Shown here piece after piece: positions 1-9,094 of a stretch of 64,000 nt of DNA; within the stretch, counting starts at the first letter, position 1, and the number at the start of each line of letters is the position of its first letter. Both the position numbers and the translations under genes were made by a program. Source of the DNA: Agrobacterium cavarae (lineage in GTDB: Bacteria; Pseudomonadota; Alphaproteobacteria; Rhizobiales; Rhizobiaceae); the NCBI RefSeq assembly GCF_004310285.1, contig NZ_SISF01000028.1, forward strand, positions 205,154 to 269,153, given 5' to 3'. The notes beneath the pieces are model-generated. The model saw nothing but the letters and a program-made list of their open reading frames with translations. It made no database searches and was not told the origin of the DNA.

Positions 1-630
1 GTATCCGATCGTCCAGACAATAGCCGCACCGTAAATCAGTACGGGAGCGACACTCAGAGATCCGAACTGAGCAGCCCAGCCCATCAATGCGCCCCAGGAA
101 AAGGCAAGGCCCAGGAAAAACTGCGGCCAGTTGGTGAAGCGCTTGGCGAAGGGATAGATCGCCACGAAAATCAGCGATGACAGGCCGAGCAGGATGGCAA
201 AACTGTTGAAGCAAAGCAGCACCACCAAGCCCGCGAGCGCCTGCACCACGATGAAGATTTTCGCCTGCATGCGGGTGACACGGCCGGAGGGCAGCGGCCT
301 CGACCGGGTGCGTGCCACCGCCATATCAATCTTGTGATCGACCAGATCATTATAGGTGCAGCCGGCACCGCGCATGGCGACCGAGCCTGCAAAAAACAGG
401 AAGAGGTGGAAGAGCAACGTGGACCAGGAAAAGGTACCGATCTGCTGCGCCGCATTGGCGGCAACCGCGGCCGACCAGAAGCACGGCCACATCAGGAGCT
501 GCCAGCCGATGGGCCGATCCCACCGGGCAAGCTGCGCATAGGGCCAAAGGCCTCTCGGCAAGATCCGATAGACCCAATTGTTGGATGGCGCGTCCGAAAC
601 GCGGCCGGAAAGATCGCTGTTATGAACCAT
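1..630 (-). CDS. ubiA: 4-hydroxybenzoate polyprenyltransferase (UbiA), C-terminus beyond window
   Basis: Membrane prenyltransferase that attaches the polyprenyl tail to 4-hydroxybenzoate in ubiquinone synthesis. The first 210 residues are visible; the gene continues past position 1. Reading from the ATG at 630 gives the signature NDLVDHKIDMAVARTRSRPL, in which NDxxDxxxD is the Mg-diphosphate binding motif of the UbiA family. It is flanked by hydrophobic stretches (FHLFLFFAGSVAM before it, VVQALAGLVVLLCF after it). The N-terminus WPYAQLARWDRPIGWQLLMW is typical of bacterial UbiA. A long-chain polyprenyl diphosphate synthase at 20881-21897 could supply the other substrate. The product assignment rests on motif and family knowledge. 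The family also includes other prenyltransferases, but the N-terminus fits UbiA best. Confidence 0.9.
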   Translation of the reverse strand, partial: MVHNSDLSGRVSDAPSNNWVYRILPRGLWPYAQLARWDRPIGWQLLMWPCFWSAAVAANAAQQIGTFSWSTLLFHLFLFFAGSVAMRGAGCTYNDLVDHKIDMAVARTRSRPLPSGRVTRMQAKIFIVVQALAGLVVLLCFNSFAILLGLSSLIFVAIYPFAKRFTNWPQFFLGLAFSWGALMGWAAQFGSLSVAPVLIYGAAIVWTIGY

Positions 631-725
631 GCTGGACTTCTACCGCATTGGCTGGCGGGGCGGTAGCTGGATTCAGCTTTTGTTAGGGGCTGTCCTTATG
701 TTCGTTGAGGCAGCAAAAGCGCCGC

Positions 726-1982
726 TCAAAAAACCACCTTTTCCAGGGGTTCCCGCGTCTTCTCGAACTCCATCAACCTTGCCTCGTTGCGGGCGATGTA
801 ATCACGATTATCGGGCACCACCCCACCGCGCTTGGCAAGCTGGATCTGGAAGATGTGGAAGTTCTCATGGGTGAAGGCCATTTCGGAGCCAGCCAGATAG
901 AATTCCCACATGCGGAAGAAGCGATCATCGTAAAGCGCCACGGCTTCTGCCTTCCTTGCCACGAAACGCTCGCGCCAGTGGCGCAGCGTATGCGCGTAAT
1001 GCATGGGCAGAATTTCGATGTCCTTTACAAGCAGCCCCGTCTTTTCGATGGCTGGCAGAACCTCGGCCAGTGAGGGAATATAACCGCCGGGGAAAATATA
1101 TTTTTCGATGAACGGGTTCGTGGCAAGGGCCGGATAGGGTTGGCCAATGGAGTGCAACAGCATGACGCCATCATCCTCCAACACTTCCGCTGCCTTCTGG
1201 AAGTACTCCCTGTAATGCGTCGGGCCAACATGTTCGAACATGCCTACAGAGACGATGCGATCATACTTCTTGTCAGGCGGAAGGTAGCGGTAATCCTGCA
1301 GCTCGAAGCGAACGATATCCGTCAGGCCCCGCTTCTGCGCCCGATCCCGCGAGACGCGGAGTTGCTCCTCGCTGAGCGTAACGCCGGTGACATCCACGCC
1401 GGAGCTTTCAGCCAGATACATGGCCATGCCGCCCCAGCCGGAGCCGATCTCAAGCACGCGTTGCCCCGGCTCGGGCATCAGCTTGGCGACGATGTGGCGC
1501 TTCTTTGCCACCTGCGCCTCATCCAGGGAAATGCCTGGAGGATTGAAATAGGCGCAGGAATATTGCCAGTCCTGATCGAGAAAAAGATCGAAGAGCTTGG
1601 CGCTCAAATCATAATGGTGCGCGACGTTCTGCTTGTTGTGATTGACGGGCAGATGCATCTTGATGCGCGAGGCGATGATGCGCGCCATGCCGCGCCAGAC
1701 CATGCCGAAGGTCAAGGCCTCAGAGAGCGTATTGCTTTTGACCAAGGCCAGGAAGTCGTAGATGTCGCCTTCGACGACCGACATTCGGCCTTCCATGTAC
1801 ATTTCGGCAAGCTTCAGTGCCGGGTCGGCGGCGATTTCGTCCATCGCCTGCTCATCACTGAAGCTCAGTGCGACGCGCTTGCCGCGTCCGTCTCCGAAGG
1901 ACTGAAGACCGCTTGGACCAGTGACGATCAGGTTTCCGGTCTTGACGATTTTATCAAGCAGGGCATGCAGAGACGAGGCCAT
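726..1982 (-). CDS. cfa: Cyclopropane-fatty-acyl-phospholipid synthase family methyltransferase
   Basis: Transfers a methylene group from S-adenosylmethionine to double bonds of membrane phospholipid acyl chains. The 418 residues match the family length. The N-terminal part (residues 1-110) carries the lipid-binding region, followed by NKQNVAHHYDLSAKLFDLFL, typical of CFA synthases. The SAM motif LEIGSGWGGMAMYLAE lies near residues 175-190, then DYRYLPPDKKYDRIVSVGMFEHVG. The start ATG at 1982 is preceded by a G-rich Shine-Dalgarno (GGGGGTGAT). The stop is at 726-728. Its neighbours (ubiA downstream, tex upstream) are on the same strand but separated by 95 and 152 bp, so it is probably an independent unit. 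Rhizobia often carry several cfa paralogues; which one this is cannot be decided here. Confidence 0.92.
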   Translation of the reverse strand: MASSLHALLDKIVKTGNLIVTGPSGLQSFGDGRGKRVALSFSDEQAMDEIAADPALKLAEMYMEGRMSVVEGDIYDFLALVKSNTLSEALTFGMVWRGMARIIASRIKMHLPVNHNKQNVAHHYDLSAKLFDLFLDQDWQYSCAYFNPPGISLDEAQVAKKRHIVAKLMPEPGQRVLEIGSGWGGMAMYLAESSGVDVTGVTLSEEQLRVSRDRAQKRGLTDIVRFELQDYRYLPPDKKYDRIVSVGMFEHVGPTHYREYFQKAAEVLEDDGVMLLHSIGQPYPALATNPFIEKYIFPGGYIPSLAEVLPAIEKTGLLVKDIEILPMHYAHTLRHWRERFVARKAEAVALYDDRFFRMWEFYLAGSEMAFTHENFHIFQIQLAKRGGVVPDNRDYIARNEARLMEFEKTREPLEKVVF

Positions 1983-2134
1983 ATCACCCCCAATAAGCTA
2001 AGTCTCACTTATCAAGTGCCTGTTACCGTATCTCTTTCCGCGAGAGTTGCAAGACGGGGTAGTTTCAAAAATACTGATTGATTTCGTGGAACAAAACGGC
2101 CCTTGCGCAGTGGGTAAGAGCCGTTTTATGCAAA

Positions 2135-4447
2135 TCAGCGGCGCTTCATGGCCTCCGCCAAAGCCGCTGCCAACGCGCCTCCGGATTGCGCAGGCTCCGC
2201 ACGGTCCTTCGGCTTTGCGCTAGCGTGGCGCATGGCATTGGCATTGCTCTTTTCGCGCATCGGCTGAGGCGCTGCCTCGCCACCGTCCTTTCGCATCGTG
2301 AGACCGATCCGCTTGCGCTTCACATCGACTTCAACCACGCGAACTTTGACGACGTCTCCGGCCTTCACCACCTCATGCGGATCCTTGATGAAACGATCCG
2401 CCAACTGGCTGACATGCACCAGGCCATCCTGGTGAACGCCAATATCGACGAAGGCGCCAAAGGCAGCCACATTGGTGACAGTGCCTTCCAGCAGCATGCC
2501 AGGCTTAAGGTCGGTGATTTCGTCCACACCGTCCGCGAAGGTCGCGGTCTTGAAGCTCGGGCGTGGGTCGCGGCCAGGTTTTTCCAGCTCCGCGATGATG
2601 TCCTTGACGGTCGGCAGGCCGAAGCGATCATCGATGAAACGCTTGGGGTCGAGCGCCTTCAAAGTTGCGCTGTCACCCATGACGGTTCTGAGGTCGCGCC
2701 CACAGGCGGCGACGATCTTCTTTGCCACATCATAGGCTTCCGGGTGGACGGAGGATGAATCGAGCGGCTCCTTGCCATTTGGAATCCGCAGGAAGCCGGC
2801 GCATTGCTCGAAGGTGCGCTGACCAAGACGCGGCACCTTAAACAACTCCTTGCGGCTGGCGAACGGCCCGACCTGATCCCGATGCAGCACGATGGCATCG
2901 GCAATCGAGGTTCCAAGACCAGAGACCCGCGCGAGCAGCGGTGCGGACGCCGTATTGAGATCGACGCCGACGGCGTTCACCGCATCTTCCACCACCGCAT
3001 CGAGGGAGCGGGACAATTTGCCCTGATCGACATCGTGCTGATACTGCCCGACGCCGATGGACTTCGGCTCGATCTTGACGAGTTCGGCAAGCGGATCCTG
3101 CAGACGACGGGCAATCGAAACGGCACCGCGTAGTGAAACATCGAGATTGGGAAATTCGGCCGCAGCGCGCTCAGACGCGGAGTAAACCGAAGCTCCAGCT
3201 TCCGAGACGATGACCTTCGTGGGCTTTGGCCCATTGATCTGGGTCAGCATGTCGGTCACCAGCTTTTCGGTCTCGCGGCTACCGGTACCGTTGCCGATGG
3301 CGATCAGTTCGACGCCGTGCTTGCGGATGAGCGAAGCCAGTTCCGCCTGCGTGCCGCGGATATCGTTCTTCGGCGGGAACGGATAGACCGTCGTCGTTTC
3401 CAGCAGCTTGCCGGTGCCATCCACGATGGCAACCTTGACGCCGGTTCGGATGCCTGGATCAAGACCCATGGTCGGGCGCGAGCCAGCGGGTGCTGCGAGC
3501 AGCAGATCTTTCAGATTGCGCGCAAAGACATGGATTGCCTCTTCTTCCGCCCGCTCGCGCAACTCGCGCATCAGATCGAGCGACAGCGACATGGAGAGCT
3601 TGACGCGCCACGTCCAGCCCGCCACGTCCATCAGCCACTGGTCGGCGGGACCGGCATTGCGGATGTCGAAAGCCGCGGCGATGGTGCGCTGCGCAGGCTT
3701 TACCGGCGACGGATCGTCGGCATCCACATCGATGGTCAGGGTCAGAACTTCCTCGTTCCAGCCGCGCAACATGGCGAGCGCCCGGTGACCGGGCGCCGTT
3801 GCCCATTTTTCCGTGTGGTCGAAATAGTCGGAAAATTTCTCGCCTGCTGCCTGCTTGCCGTCCACCACCTTGGCGCGCAGCATCGCGTTCTGGCGCATAT
3901 AGTCGCGCAGCCGCTTCAGGAGGTCGGCGTTTTCCGTCATGGTTTCGGCGACAATATCGCGCGCACCCTCAAGTGCCGCCTTCACATCTGCGATTTCGCC
4001 CTTCACACAGGCTTCCGCAAGTTTTGCCGGATCGGCTGCACGGTTGTCCCAGATCGCTTCTGCCAGAGGACCAAGGCCACGTTCGCGCGCAATTTCCGCT
4101 CTCGTGCGGCGCTTCGGCTTGTAGGGGAGATAAAGATCTTCCAGTTCCGCCTTGGTCACCGCCTGCATGATCTTCAGCATCAACTCATCGGTCATCTTGC
4201 CTTGACCGTTGATGGATTCGACAATCGATGTGCGGCGGGCATTCAGTTCCCGCAGATAGGACAGCCGCTCGGCGAGAGTTCGGAGTTGCGTATCGTCCAG
4301 ACCGCCGGTCACCTCCTTACGATAGCGCGCAATGAACGGAACGGTTGCCCCCTCATCCAGAAGCTGGATCGCCGCCTTCACCTGCTCGGCGCGGGCGTTG
4401 ATTTCGGAGGCGATAAGGGACGGGAGGCGGGCATTGTCTGCGGACAT
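2135..4447 (-). CDS. tex: Tex-family S1 RNA-binding transcription accessory protein
   Basis: Nucleic-acid-binding Tex protein, 770 residues, normal for the family. It opens with [20 protein letters not shown] and the Tex motif [21 protein letters not shown] YqgF/RNase H-like domain follows ([32 protein letters not shown]), then helix-hairpin-helix segments ([25 protein letters not shown]). A C-terminal S1 domain spans about residues 645-717 ([31 protein letters not shown]). The reading frame stays open another 810 bp upstream into the opposite-strand purD, but the conserved N-terminus begins at the ATG at 4447, so the extension is rejected. Family members affect transcription and expression of some toxin genes. 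The C-terminal tail (residues 720-770) is basic and alanine-rich. Confidence 0.93.
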   Translation of the reverse strand: MSADNARLPSLIASEINARAEQVKAAIQLLDEGATVPFIARYRKEVTGGLDDTQLRTLAERLSYLRELNARRTSIVESINGQGKMTDELMLKIMQAVTKAELEDLYLPYKPKRRTRAEIARERGLGPLAEAIWDNRAADPAKLAEACVKGEIADVKAALEGARDIVAETMTENADLLKRLRDYMRQNAMLRAKVVDGKQAAGEKFSDYFDHTEKWATAPGHRALAMLRGWNEEVLTLTIDVDADDPSPVKPAQRTIAAAFDIRNAGPADQWLMDVAGWTWRVKLSMSLSLDLMRELRERAEEEAIHVFARNLKDLLLAAPAGSRPTMGLDPGIRTGVKVAIVDGTGKLLETTTVYPFPPKNDIRGTQAELASLIRKHGVELIAIGNGTGSRETEKLVTDMLTQINGPKPTKVIVSEAGASVYSASERAAAEFPNLDVSLRGAVSIARRLQDPLAELVKIEPKSIGVGQYQHDVDQGKLSRSLDAVVEDAVNAVGVDLNTASAPLLARVSGLGTSIADAIVLHRDQVGPFASRKELFKVPRLGQRTFEQCAGFLRIPNGKEPLDSSSVHPEAYDVAKKIVAACGRDLRTVMGDSATLKALDPKRFIDDRFGLPTVKDIIAELEKPGRDPRPSFKTATFADGVDEITDLKPGMLLEGTVTNVAAFGAFVDIGVHQDGLVHVSQLADRFIKDPHEVVKAGDVVKVRVVEVDVKRKRIGLTMRKDGGEAAPQPMREKSNANAMRHASAKPKDRAEPAQSGGALAAALAEAMKRR

Positions 4448-4480
4448 AAGGGTCTCTGACCTGTTCTTGAAAGTTGCCCG

Positions 4481-4508
4481 AACATAGAGGCTGATTGTGG
4501 CATGACAA
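4481..4508 (-). promoter_or_regulatory. Candidate sigma-70 promoter for tex
   Basis: Read on the minus strand, TTGTCA (4508-4503) and TATGTT (4486-4481) are separated by 16 bp, about 35 bp upstream of the tex start. This fits the alphaproteobacterial housekeeping consensus. It is an inference from sequence only. Confidence 0.4.
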
Positions 4509-4621
4509 CACAGAGACAAGGCGATTCCACAGAAAAGCGGCAGCCTTCGATTGCCTTTTGCCTTGACCTTTCGCCCCCCTGCCCTTAACGCCGCAAGAAA
4601 TTGGAAACAGGGGTGTCGAGC

Positions 4622-5893
4622 ATGAAAGTTCTGTTGATCGGTTCCGGTGGACGCGAGCATGCGCTGGCATGGAAAATTGCCCAGTCCCCTCAACTGACCA
4701 AGCTCTTTGCCGCCCCCGGCAATCCAGGCATTGCCGAACATGCGGAACTTGTGTCGCTGAACGTCGAAGACCACGCTGCAGTGGTGGCGTTCTGCCGTGA
4801 ACAGTCCATCGACTTCGTGGTGGTCGGCCCGGAAGCACCGCTGGTTGCCGGTCTGGCGGACGATCTTCGCGCGGCAGGCTTTGCCACCTTCGGTCCGTCG
4901 AGAGGTGCGGCACAGTTGGAGGGCTCCAAGGGCTTCACCAAGGATCTCTGTGCCCGCTACGACATCCCCACCGGCGCCTATCAGCGCTTCAAATCCGCCG
5001 AGCCGGCAAAGGCCTATATTCGCGCGCAGGGCGCGCCGATCGTCATCAAGGCCGATGGGCTCGCTGCAGGCAAGGGCGTGACCGTCGCAATGACCGAAGC
5101 GGAAGCGCTCGCCGCCGTCGACGATTGCTTCGACGGCGCCTTCGGCGCTGCCGGTGCTGAAGTCGTGGTCGAAGCTTTTCTGGACGGCGAGGAGGCAAGC
5201 TTCTTCTGCCTGTCGGATGGCAAGACGGCGCTGGCACTGGCAACCGCACAGGACCACAAGCGCGTCGGAGACGGCGATACCGGACCCAACACGGGTGGAA
5301 TGGGCGCTTACTCCCCTGCCCCGGTCATGACCGACGAGATGGTTCAGCGCACGATGCGCGAGATCATCGAGCCGACGATAACGGGCATGGCAAAGGACGG
5401 CAATCCGTTCTCAGGCGTTTTCTTCGCAGGCCTGATGATCACCAATAAAGGCCCGGAGCTCATCGAATACAATGTGCGCTTCGGCGACCCAGAATGCCAG
5501 GTGCTGATGATGCGCCTCAAGAGCGACCTTCTCCCAATCCTCTACGCCACCGCCACTGGCACACTTGATCAGGTCACGGCCGAATGGCGCGACGACCCCG
5601 CCTTGACCGTGGTTCTCGCCTCCAAAGGCTATCCTGCAGCATACGACAAGAACACGCCCATCGCCTTCATTCCCGAGGAGAGCGAAGACGCCAAGGTGTT
5701 TCATGCCGGCACTGCCCTCAAGGACGGAGAACTCGTTGCCACAGGCGGGCGCGTGCTCAACGTCACGGCCTTCGGGAGCACGGTCAGCGAAGCGCAGGTC
5801 CGCGCCTATGAGCTGGTCGATGCGGTCAAATGGGAAAACGGCTTCTGCCGCCGCGACATTGGTTGGCAGGCTGTGGCGCGTGAGAACGGGTAG
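4622..5893 (+). CDS. purD: Phosphoribosylamine-glycine ligase (GAR synthetase)
   Basis: Second step of de novo purine synthesis: ATP-dependent joining of glycine to 5-phosphoribosylamine. The 423 residues show the complete family pattern. The N-terminus is [19 protein letters not shown]. The pre-ATP-grasp region has [22 protein letters not shown]-grasp signatures are [32 protein letters not shown] and [18 protein letters not shown]. Metal and phosphate residues lie in [15 protein letters not shown]. An in-frame extension begins at 4601, but the ATG at 4622 gives the canonical N-terminus. It is divergent from tex across a 174-bp intergenic region. The gene is complete with no sign of damage. 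Confidence 0.97.
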   Translation: MKVLLIGSGGREHALAWKIAQSPQLTKLFAAPGNPGIAEHAELVSLNVEDHAAVVAFCREQSIDFVVVGPEAPLVAGLADDLRAAGFATFGPSRGAAQLEGSKGFTKDLCARYDIPTGAYQRFKSAEPAKAYIRAQGAPIVIKADGLAAGKGVTVAMTEAEALAAVDDCFDGAFGAAGAEVVVEAFLDGEEASFFCLSDGKTALALATAQDHKRVGDGDTGPNTGGMGAYSPAPVMTDEMVQRTMREIIEPTITGMAKDGNPFSGVFFAGLMITNKGPELIEYNVRFGDPECQVLMMRLKSDLLPILYATATGTLDQVTAEWRDDPALTVVLASKGYPAAYDKNTPIAFIPEESEDAKVFHAGTALKDGELVATGGRVLNVTAFGSTVSEAQVRAYELVDAVKWENGFCRRDIGWQAVARENG

Positions 5894-6006
5894 AAATCGG
5901 CCTTTCGTTCAATTTTTACCAAATATCCTGACCGGATGGAAAGGAAGACTCCGTAGGGTCGCGGTTGTTTAAAGCGGCGATCAGACCGCGCGCTAAGGGG
6001 TTGCGT

Positions 6007-6468
6007 ATGTTTAGGATTGTTTTGACGGCGGGCATGGTGTTCATCGGCGGCACGGCGATGGCATCCTCGATCGAGGTTCTGCATGGCGCCAAGACATCGA
6101 ATGGGAGCGTGCTGATCATTACCTGCGACGCATGCTCTACCACATCCGTGGCGGGCAAGGCGCTCACGAAGGCTGTTTTGGAGCGCGGAACGCAGAGCAT
6201 ATCGACGCGTGACGTTGATGGCCGCAAGGAGACGGTTCGGACTGAAGCGTGGCTCGGCGGCTCGCCCGTGACTTTCGTCAGCAGCAATCCTCTATGGCTG
6301 CCTCAAGACCATTCCCAACCAGTTGTTGCTGAGCACACGCCTGCCGTGGTGGAACACCAGATCACGCTTGAAGGCAATCCCGTGCTCACCCAACACGACC
6401 AGCCTGTCTTGGCGGGTGCCGATGGACTGGACAACATTACTTTGATGTCGATACGTCCCTCTCACTGA
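6007..6468 (+). CDS. Small secreted protein of unknown function with a CDAC motif
   Basis: Protein of 153 residues, family not recognised. A Sec signal peptide is visible (MFRIVLTAGMVFIGGTAMA, cleavage expected after AMA), so it is probably periplasmic or exported. The mature part begins SSIEVLHGAKTSNGSVLIIT and then carries the pair CDAC, the only cysteines, which could form a disulfide or bind metal. The C-terminal half is polar with several histidines. The ATG at 6007 is preceded by AAGGGG with 6 nt spacing. A longer frame with a TTG start at 5965 would destroy the signal peptide and is rejected. It lies 113 bp downstream of purD on the same strand and may be transcribed alone. Confidence 0.7.
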   Translation: MFRIVLTAGMVFIGGTAMASSIEVLHGAKTSNGSVLIITCDACSTTSVAGKALTKAVLERGTQSISTRDVDGRKETVRTEAWLGGSPVTFVSSNPLWLPQDHSQPVVAEHTPAVVEHQITLEGNPVLTQHDQPVLAGADGLDNITLMSIRPSH

Positions 6469-6542
6469 TCGTCCCAGGGCTTACCCTTGTGATCTCGGCT
6501 CACGATTGCGGCGTCAAAAGATATAATTGACGCTTGAACTCC

Positions 6543-6560
6543 CGGGAAACTGTTTTCCCG
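6543..6560. promoter_or_regulatory. Palindrome upstream of chemoreceptor gene
   Basis: CGGGAAA-CTGT-TTTCCCG is a perfect 7-bp inverted repeat with a 4-nt loop. It sits in the 241-bp gap between the small secreted protein and the chemoreceptor. No T-tract follows immediately, so it could be an operator, a weak terminator or chance. Nothing else is recognised in this gap. Confidence 0.3.
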
Positions 6561-6709
6561 ACGCATATATTTGAACATTTATCAATTCTAAAGCTGTTTG
6601 TGAGACTTCTTTAATAGGCGAAGTCGCAACGCGGATGGCGTTCTTCCCTGATGACAACCATTCAGTTTTAGGGCGCCTGGAAGGGCCGCCCGTCATTTCG
6701 AGAGCGCCG

Positions 6710-8539
6710 ATGAAGAACCTCCCAATCTCACGCCAGTTGATCCTGCTTGTCATCGCACTCATGGCGGCGTTTACACTGGCGACCTATTTCCAGATCAAGT
6801 CCTCGGTCAACGCCATCTATGAAGAGCGTTACAATATGCTGAGGACCCAGGTTCAGTCCTCGATTTCGATCCTGCAATCCTACTATGATAAGGAAAAAGC
6901 AGGGACGTTGAGCCGCGAAGAGGCACAACGCCAGGCTTTCGCCATCGTGACATCGATGAAGTTCGTGCCGGACGGCTACATGTTCGGCTATGACTACGAT
7001 GTGAAGATGCTCTTCCATCCGGATGCGAAGCGTGTCGGTCAAAGCTTCAAGGGCAAGCCGGATTCTCAAGGCTTCAACTATCGCGACGAACTGGTGCGGC
7101 TTGGCCGTGCAGGCGGCGGTGAGACAAGCTTCTACGGTCCAAAACCCGGCCAGGAAGGCGATACCTTTCTGAAGAGTTCCTATGCCATGGCCTTCGAACC
7201 CTGGCAGGTCGTTGTCGTCACCGGCGTTTACGTCGACGATCTTCAAGCGCAGGTTCGTTCGACGGTGATCAAGGCTGTTTCGCTTGGGCTCGTCGTGTTC
7301 CTGCTTGGCATTGCTCTCGCCTTCTACGTCATCAAAGGCATTACCGGTCCGCTCGCGAAAATCCATCGTGCCCTGGGAGACGTTGCCAATGAGAACGTGT
7401 CGATCGCCATTCCTCATACTGAAATGAAGAACGAAGTCGGCATGATGGCGAAGGCGATCGAGTCCCTTCAGCAGAAGATCCGCGAGCGTCACGCGATGCA
7501 AAGGCGCCAGGACGAGCAGCAGTCGCAGCTCGATGCCGAACGCCAGACCAATATCGACATGCAGCGCGACGAAGCGGAGCTTCAAGCCCGGGTGGTCTCC
7601 ACCATCGGCGAGGCATTGGAAAAACTCGCCGCAGGTGATCTGACGGTTCGCTGTGGCGATCTCGGCGCACGCTATGCCGATCTGCGTGCCAACTTCAACG
7701 AGGCGATCTCGCATCTCGACGCGGCAATGGCGAAGGTCAATGCCAAGAGCATCGATATTGGCGGCTCGAAGGAAGAAATTCGCAAGGCCTCCAACGAACT
7801 GTCGCAACGCACCGAACGCCAGGCCGCAAATCTCGAGGAAACATCCGCAGCTCTGGACGAGTTGACGGTGGCCGTGCGTCAGACCTCCGATGGTGCCAGC
7901 GAGGCGGCAAAACGCGTCACCTCCATCAGCAGTGATGCAAACCATAGCGACACCATTGTCGAGCAGGCGATTGGCGCGATGAGCGGCATCGAGCAGTCGG
8001 CGAACGAGATATCCAAAATCATCGGCGTCATCGACGATATCGCCTTCCAGACGAACCTCCTCGCGCTGAACGCAGGTGTGGAAGCGGCGCGTGCTGGCGA
8101 GGCAGGCAAGGGCTTTGCTGTGGTTGCGCAGGAGGTGCGCGAGCTGGCCCAGAAATCCGCCGCAGCCGCAAAGGAAATCAAGGATCAGATCGCCCGTTCT
8201 TCAAGCCAGGTGCAGAACGGCGTTCATCTTGTCGGCGAAGCTGGCAACGCGCTGAAGCGGATCTCCGATCAGATCAAGTCGGCGAGCGACATCGTCAGCA
8301 AGATTGCGCATTCTGCTGCCGAACAGGACACGACGCTGCGCTCCATCTCTTCGTCGCTCAACCAGCTGGACGCTGCCACGCAGCACAACGCCGCCATGGC
8401 CGAAGAGACGACGGCGTCTGCCGAGGCATTGGCGCATGATACCGAGGAATTGCTAACGCTGATCCGTACTTTCCGCGTATCCCAGCATCAGTCCGGCTCG
8501 TTACACGGCATGGCGCGCCAGATGCGCATGGCAAGCTGA
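6710..8539 (+). CDS. Methyl-accepting chemotaxis protein with periplasmic single-Cache sensor
   Basis: Inner-membrane chemoreceptor of 609 residues. TM1 is about residues 8-27 ([18 protein letters not shown]). A periplasmic single-Cache (sCache_2-type) domain follows, recognisable from [17 protein letters not shown] and [17 protein letters not shown]2 is about 187-209, followed by HAMP. A second HAMP-like segment ([20 protein letters not shown]) precedes the signalling hairpin, whose tip [20 protein letters not shown] is the kinase-contact signature. No CheR-binding NWETF-type pentapeptide is seen at the C-terminus. The ATG at 6710 places TM1 at the N-terminus; an upstream in-frame ATG at 6635 adds 25 residues with no membrane character and is less likely. 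sCache_2 receptors often sense small organic acids, but the ligand here is unknown. No che genes are nearby. Confidence 0.93.
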   Translation: MKNLPISRQLILLVIALMAAFTLATYFQIKSSVNAIYEERYNMLRTQVQSSISILQSYYDKEKAGTLSREEAQRQAFAIVTSMKFVPDGYMFGYDYDVKMLFHPDAKRVGQSFKGKPDSQGFNYRDELVRLGRAGGGETSFYGPKPGQEGDTFLKSSYAMAFEPWQVVVVTGVYVDDLQAQVRSTVIKAVSLGLVVFLLGIALAFYVIKGITGPLAKIHRALGDVANENVSIAIPHTEMKNEVGMMAKAIESLQQKIRERHAMQRRQDEQQSQLDAERQTNIDMQRDEAELQARVVSTIGEALEKLAAGDLTVRCGDLGARYADLRANFNEAISHLDAAMAKVNAKSIDIGGSKEEIRKASNELSQRTERQAANLEETSAALDELTVAVRQTSDGASEAAKRVTSISSDANHSDTIVEQAIGAMSGIEQSANEISKIIGVIDDIAFQTNLLALNAGVEAARAGEAGKGFAVVAQEVRELAQKSAAAAKEIKDQIARSSSQVQNGVHLVGEAGNALKRISDQIKSASDIVSKIAHSAAEQDTTLRSISSSLNQLDAATQHNAAMAEETTASAEALAHDTEELLTLIRTFRVSQHQSGSLHGMARQMRMAS

Positions 8540-8566
8540 TCGCGATAAATACAGTTGATTTGAAGG

Positions 8567-8596
8567 ACGCCGGGGAGACTTCTCCGGCGTTTTTTA
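8567..8596. terminator. Rho-independent terminator between convergent genes
   Basis: ACGCCGG (8567-8573) pairs with CCGGCGT (8584-8590), the stem extended by weaker pairs, followed by a T-run at 8590-8595. It ends the chemoreceptor transcript. It abuts the stop codon of the convergent DUF523 gene at 8594-8596. Confidence 0.8.
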
Positions 8597-9079
8597 TTGG
8601 GTGATGGTGTCGAGACGGTCGATGTCCGTATGCGAGAATACCTTGATCCCCGCTCGTGACAGCAGGGCCGCCGTCACGCCATGCCCCGCATGTTTGACGC
8701 CTGAAAACGTCCCGTCATAGATGGCGATCGAGCCGCAGGACGGGCTTCCATCGATCAGCAGGGCATAGGCGCAGCCGTGCTGTGTCGCGAAGGCGAGAGC
8801 CTTGTTTGCCCCAGCAATAAACTCGTCCGTTACATCCGCACCGGTGATCTCCAGCACGCGCGCCCTGCCCTGCAGAACATCCAATCCGGACGCGCCGTTT
8901 TCGATTTCCGCAGGAGGGCGTGGAACAGGCATGCCGCCAGCCATCTCCGGACAGATCGTCACGAGACGGCCCTCACCCTGCCATCGCTCAATGGCCGGGT
9001 GATGAAGCGGCTTGCCCTTGCCGTCATATCGGACGGCATGGCCGAGAAGACAGGCGCTGATGAGGATGTTGGACGTCAT
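8594..9079 (-). CDS. DUF523 family protein (YbbK-like)
   Basis: Protein of 161 residues, the usual length for DUF523, a cytosolic family of unknown function. Two conserved cysteine motifs are present: ISACLLG near residue 10 and DGSPSCGSIAIYDG near residue 110. Between them lie VTICPEMAGGMPVPRPPAEI and ADVTDEFIAGANKAL, both characteristic. The start ATG at 9079 lies only 15 bp downstream of the glyS stop, so it is probably the distal gene of a glyS transcript. The paired cysteines suggest metal or redox chemistry, but that is inference. Confidence 0.88.
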   Translation of the reverse strand: MTSNILISACLLGHAVRYDGKGKPLHHPAIERWQGEGRLVTICPEMAGGMPVPRPPAEIENGASGLDVLQGRARVLEITGADVTDEFIAGANKALAFATQHGCAYALLIDGSPSCGSIAIYDGTFSGVKHAGHGVTAALLSRAGIKVFSHTDIDRLDTITQ

Positions 9080-9094
9080 CAGCGCTGAACCTTC

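Noticed and set aside
4448..5257. In-frame 270-codon N-terminal extension of tex on the minus strand
   Set aside because: It is antisense to purD, lacks any recognisable domain, and the conserved Tex N-terminus begins at 4447.
6728..7945. 405-codon minus-strand frame opposite the chemoreceptor
   Set aside because: It is a GC-codon shadow of the real gene; composition rich in His/Asp/Arg and no domain.
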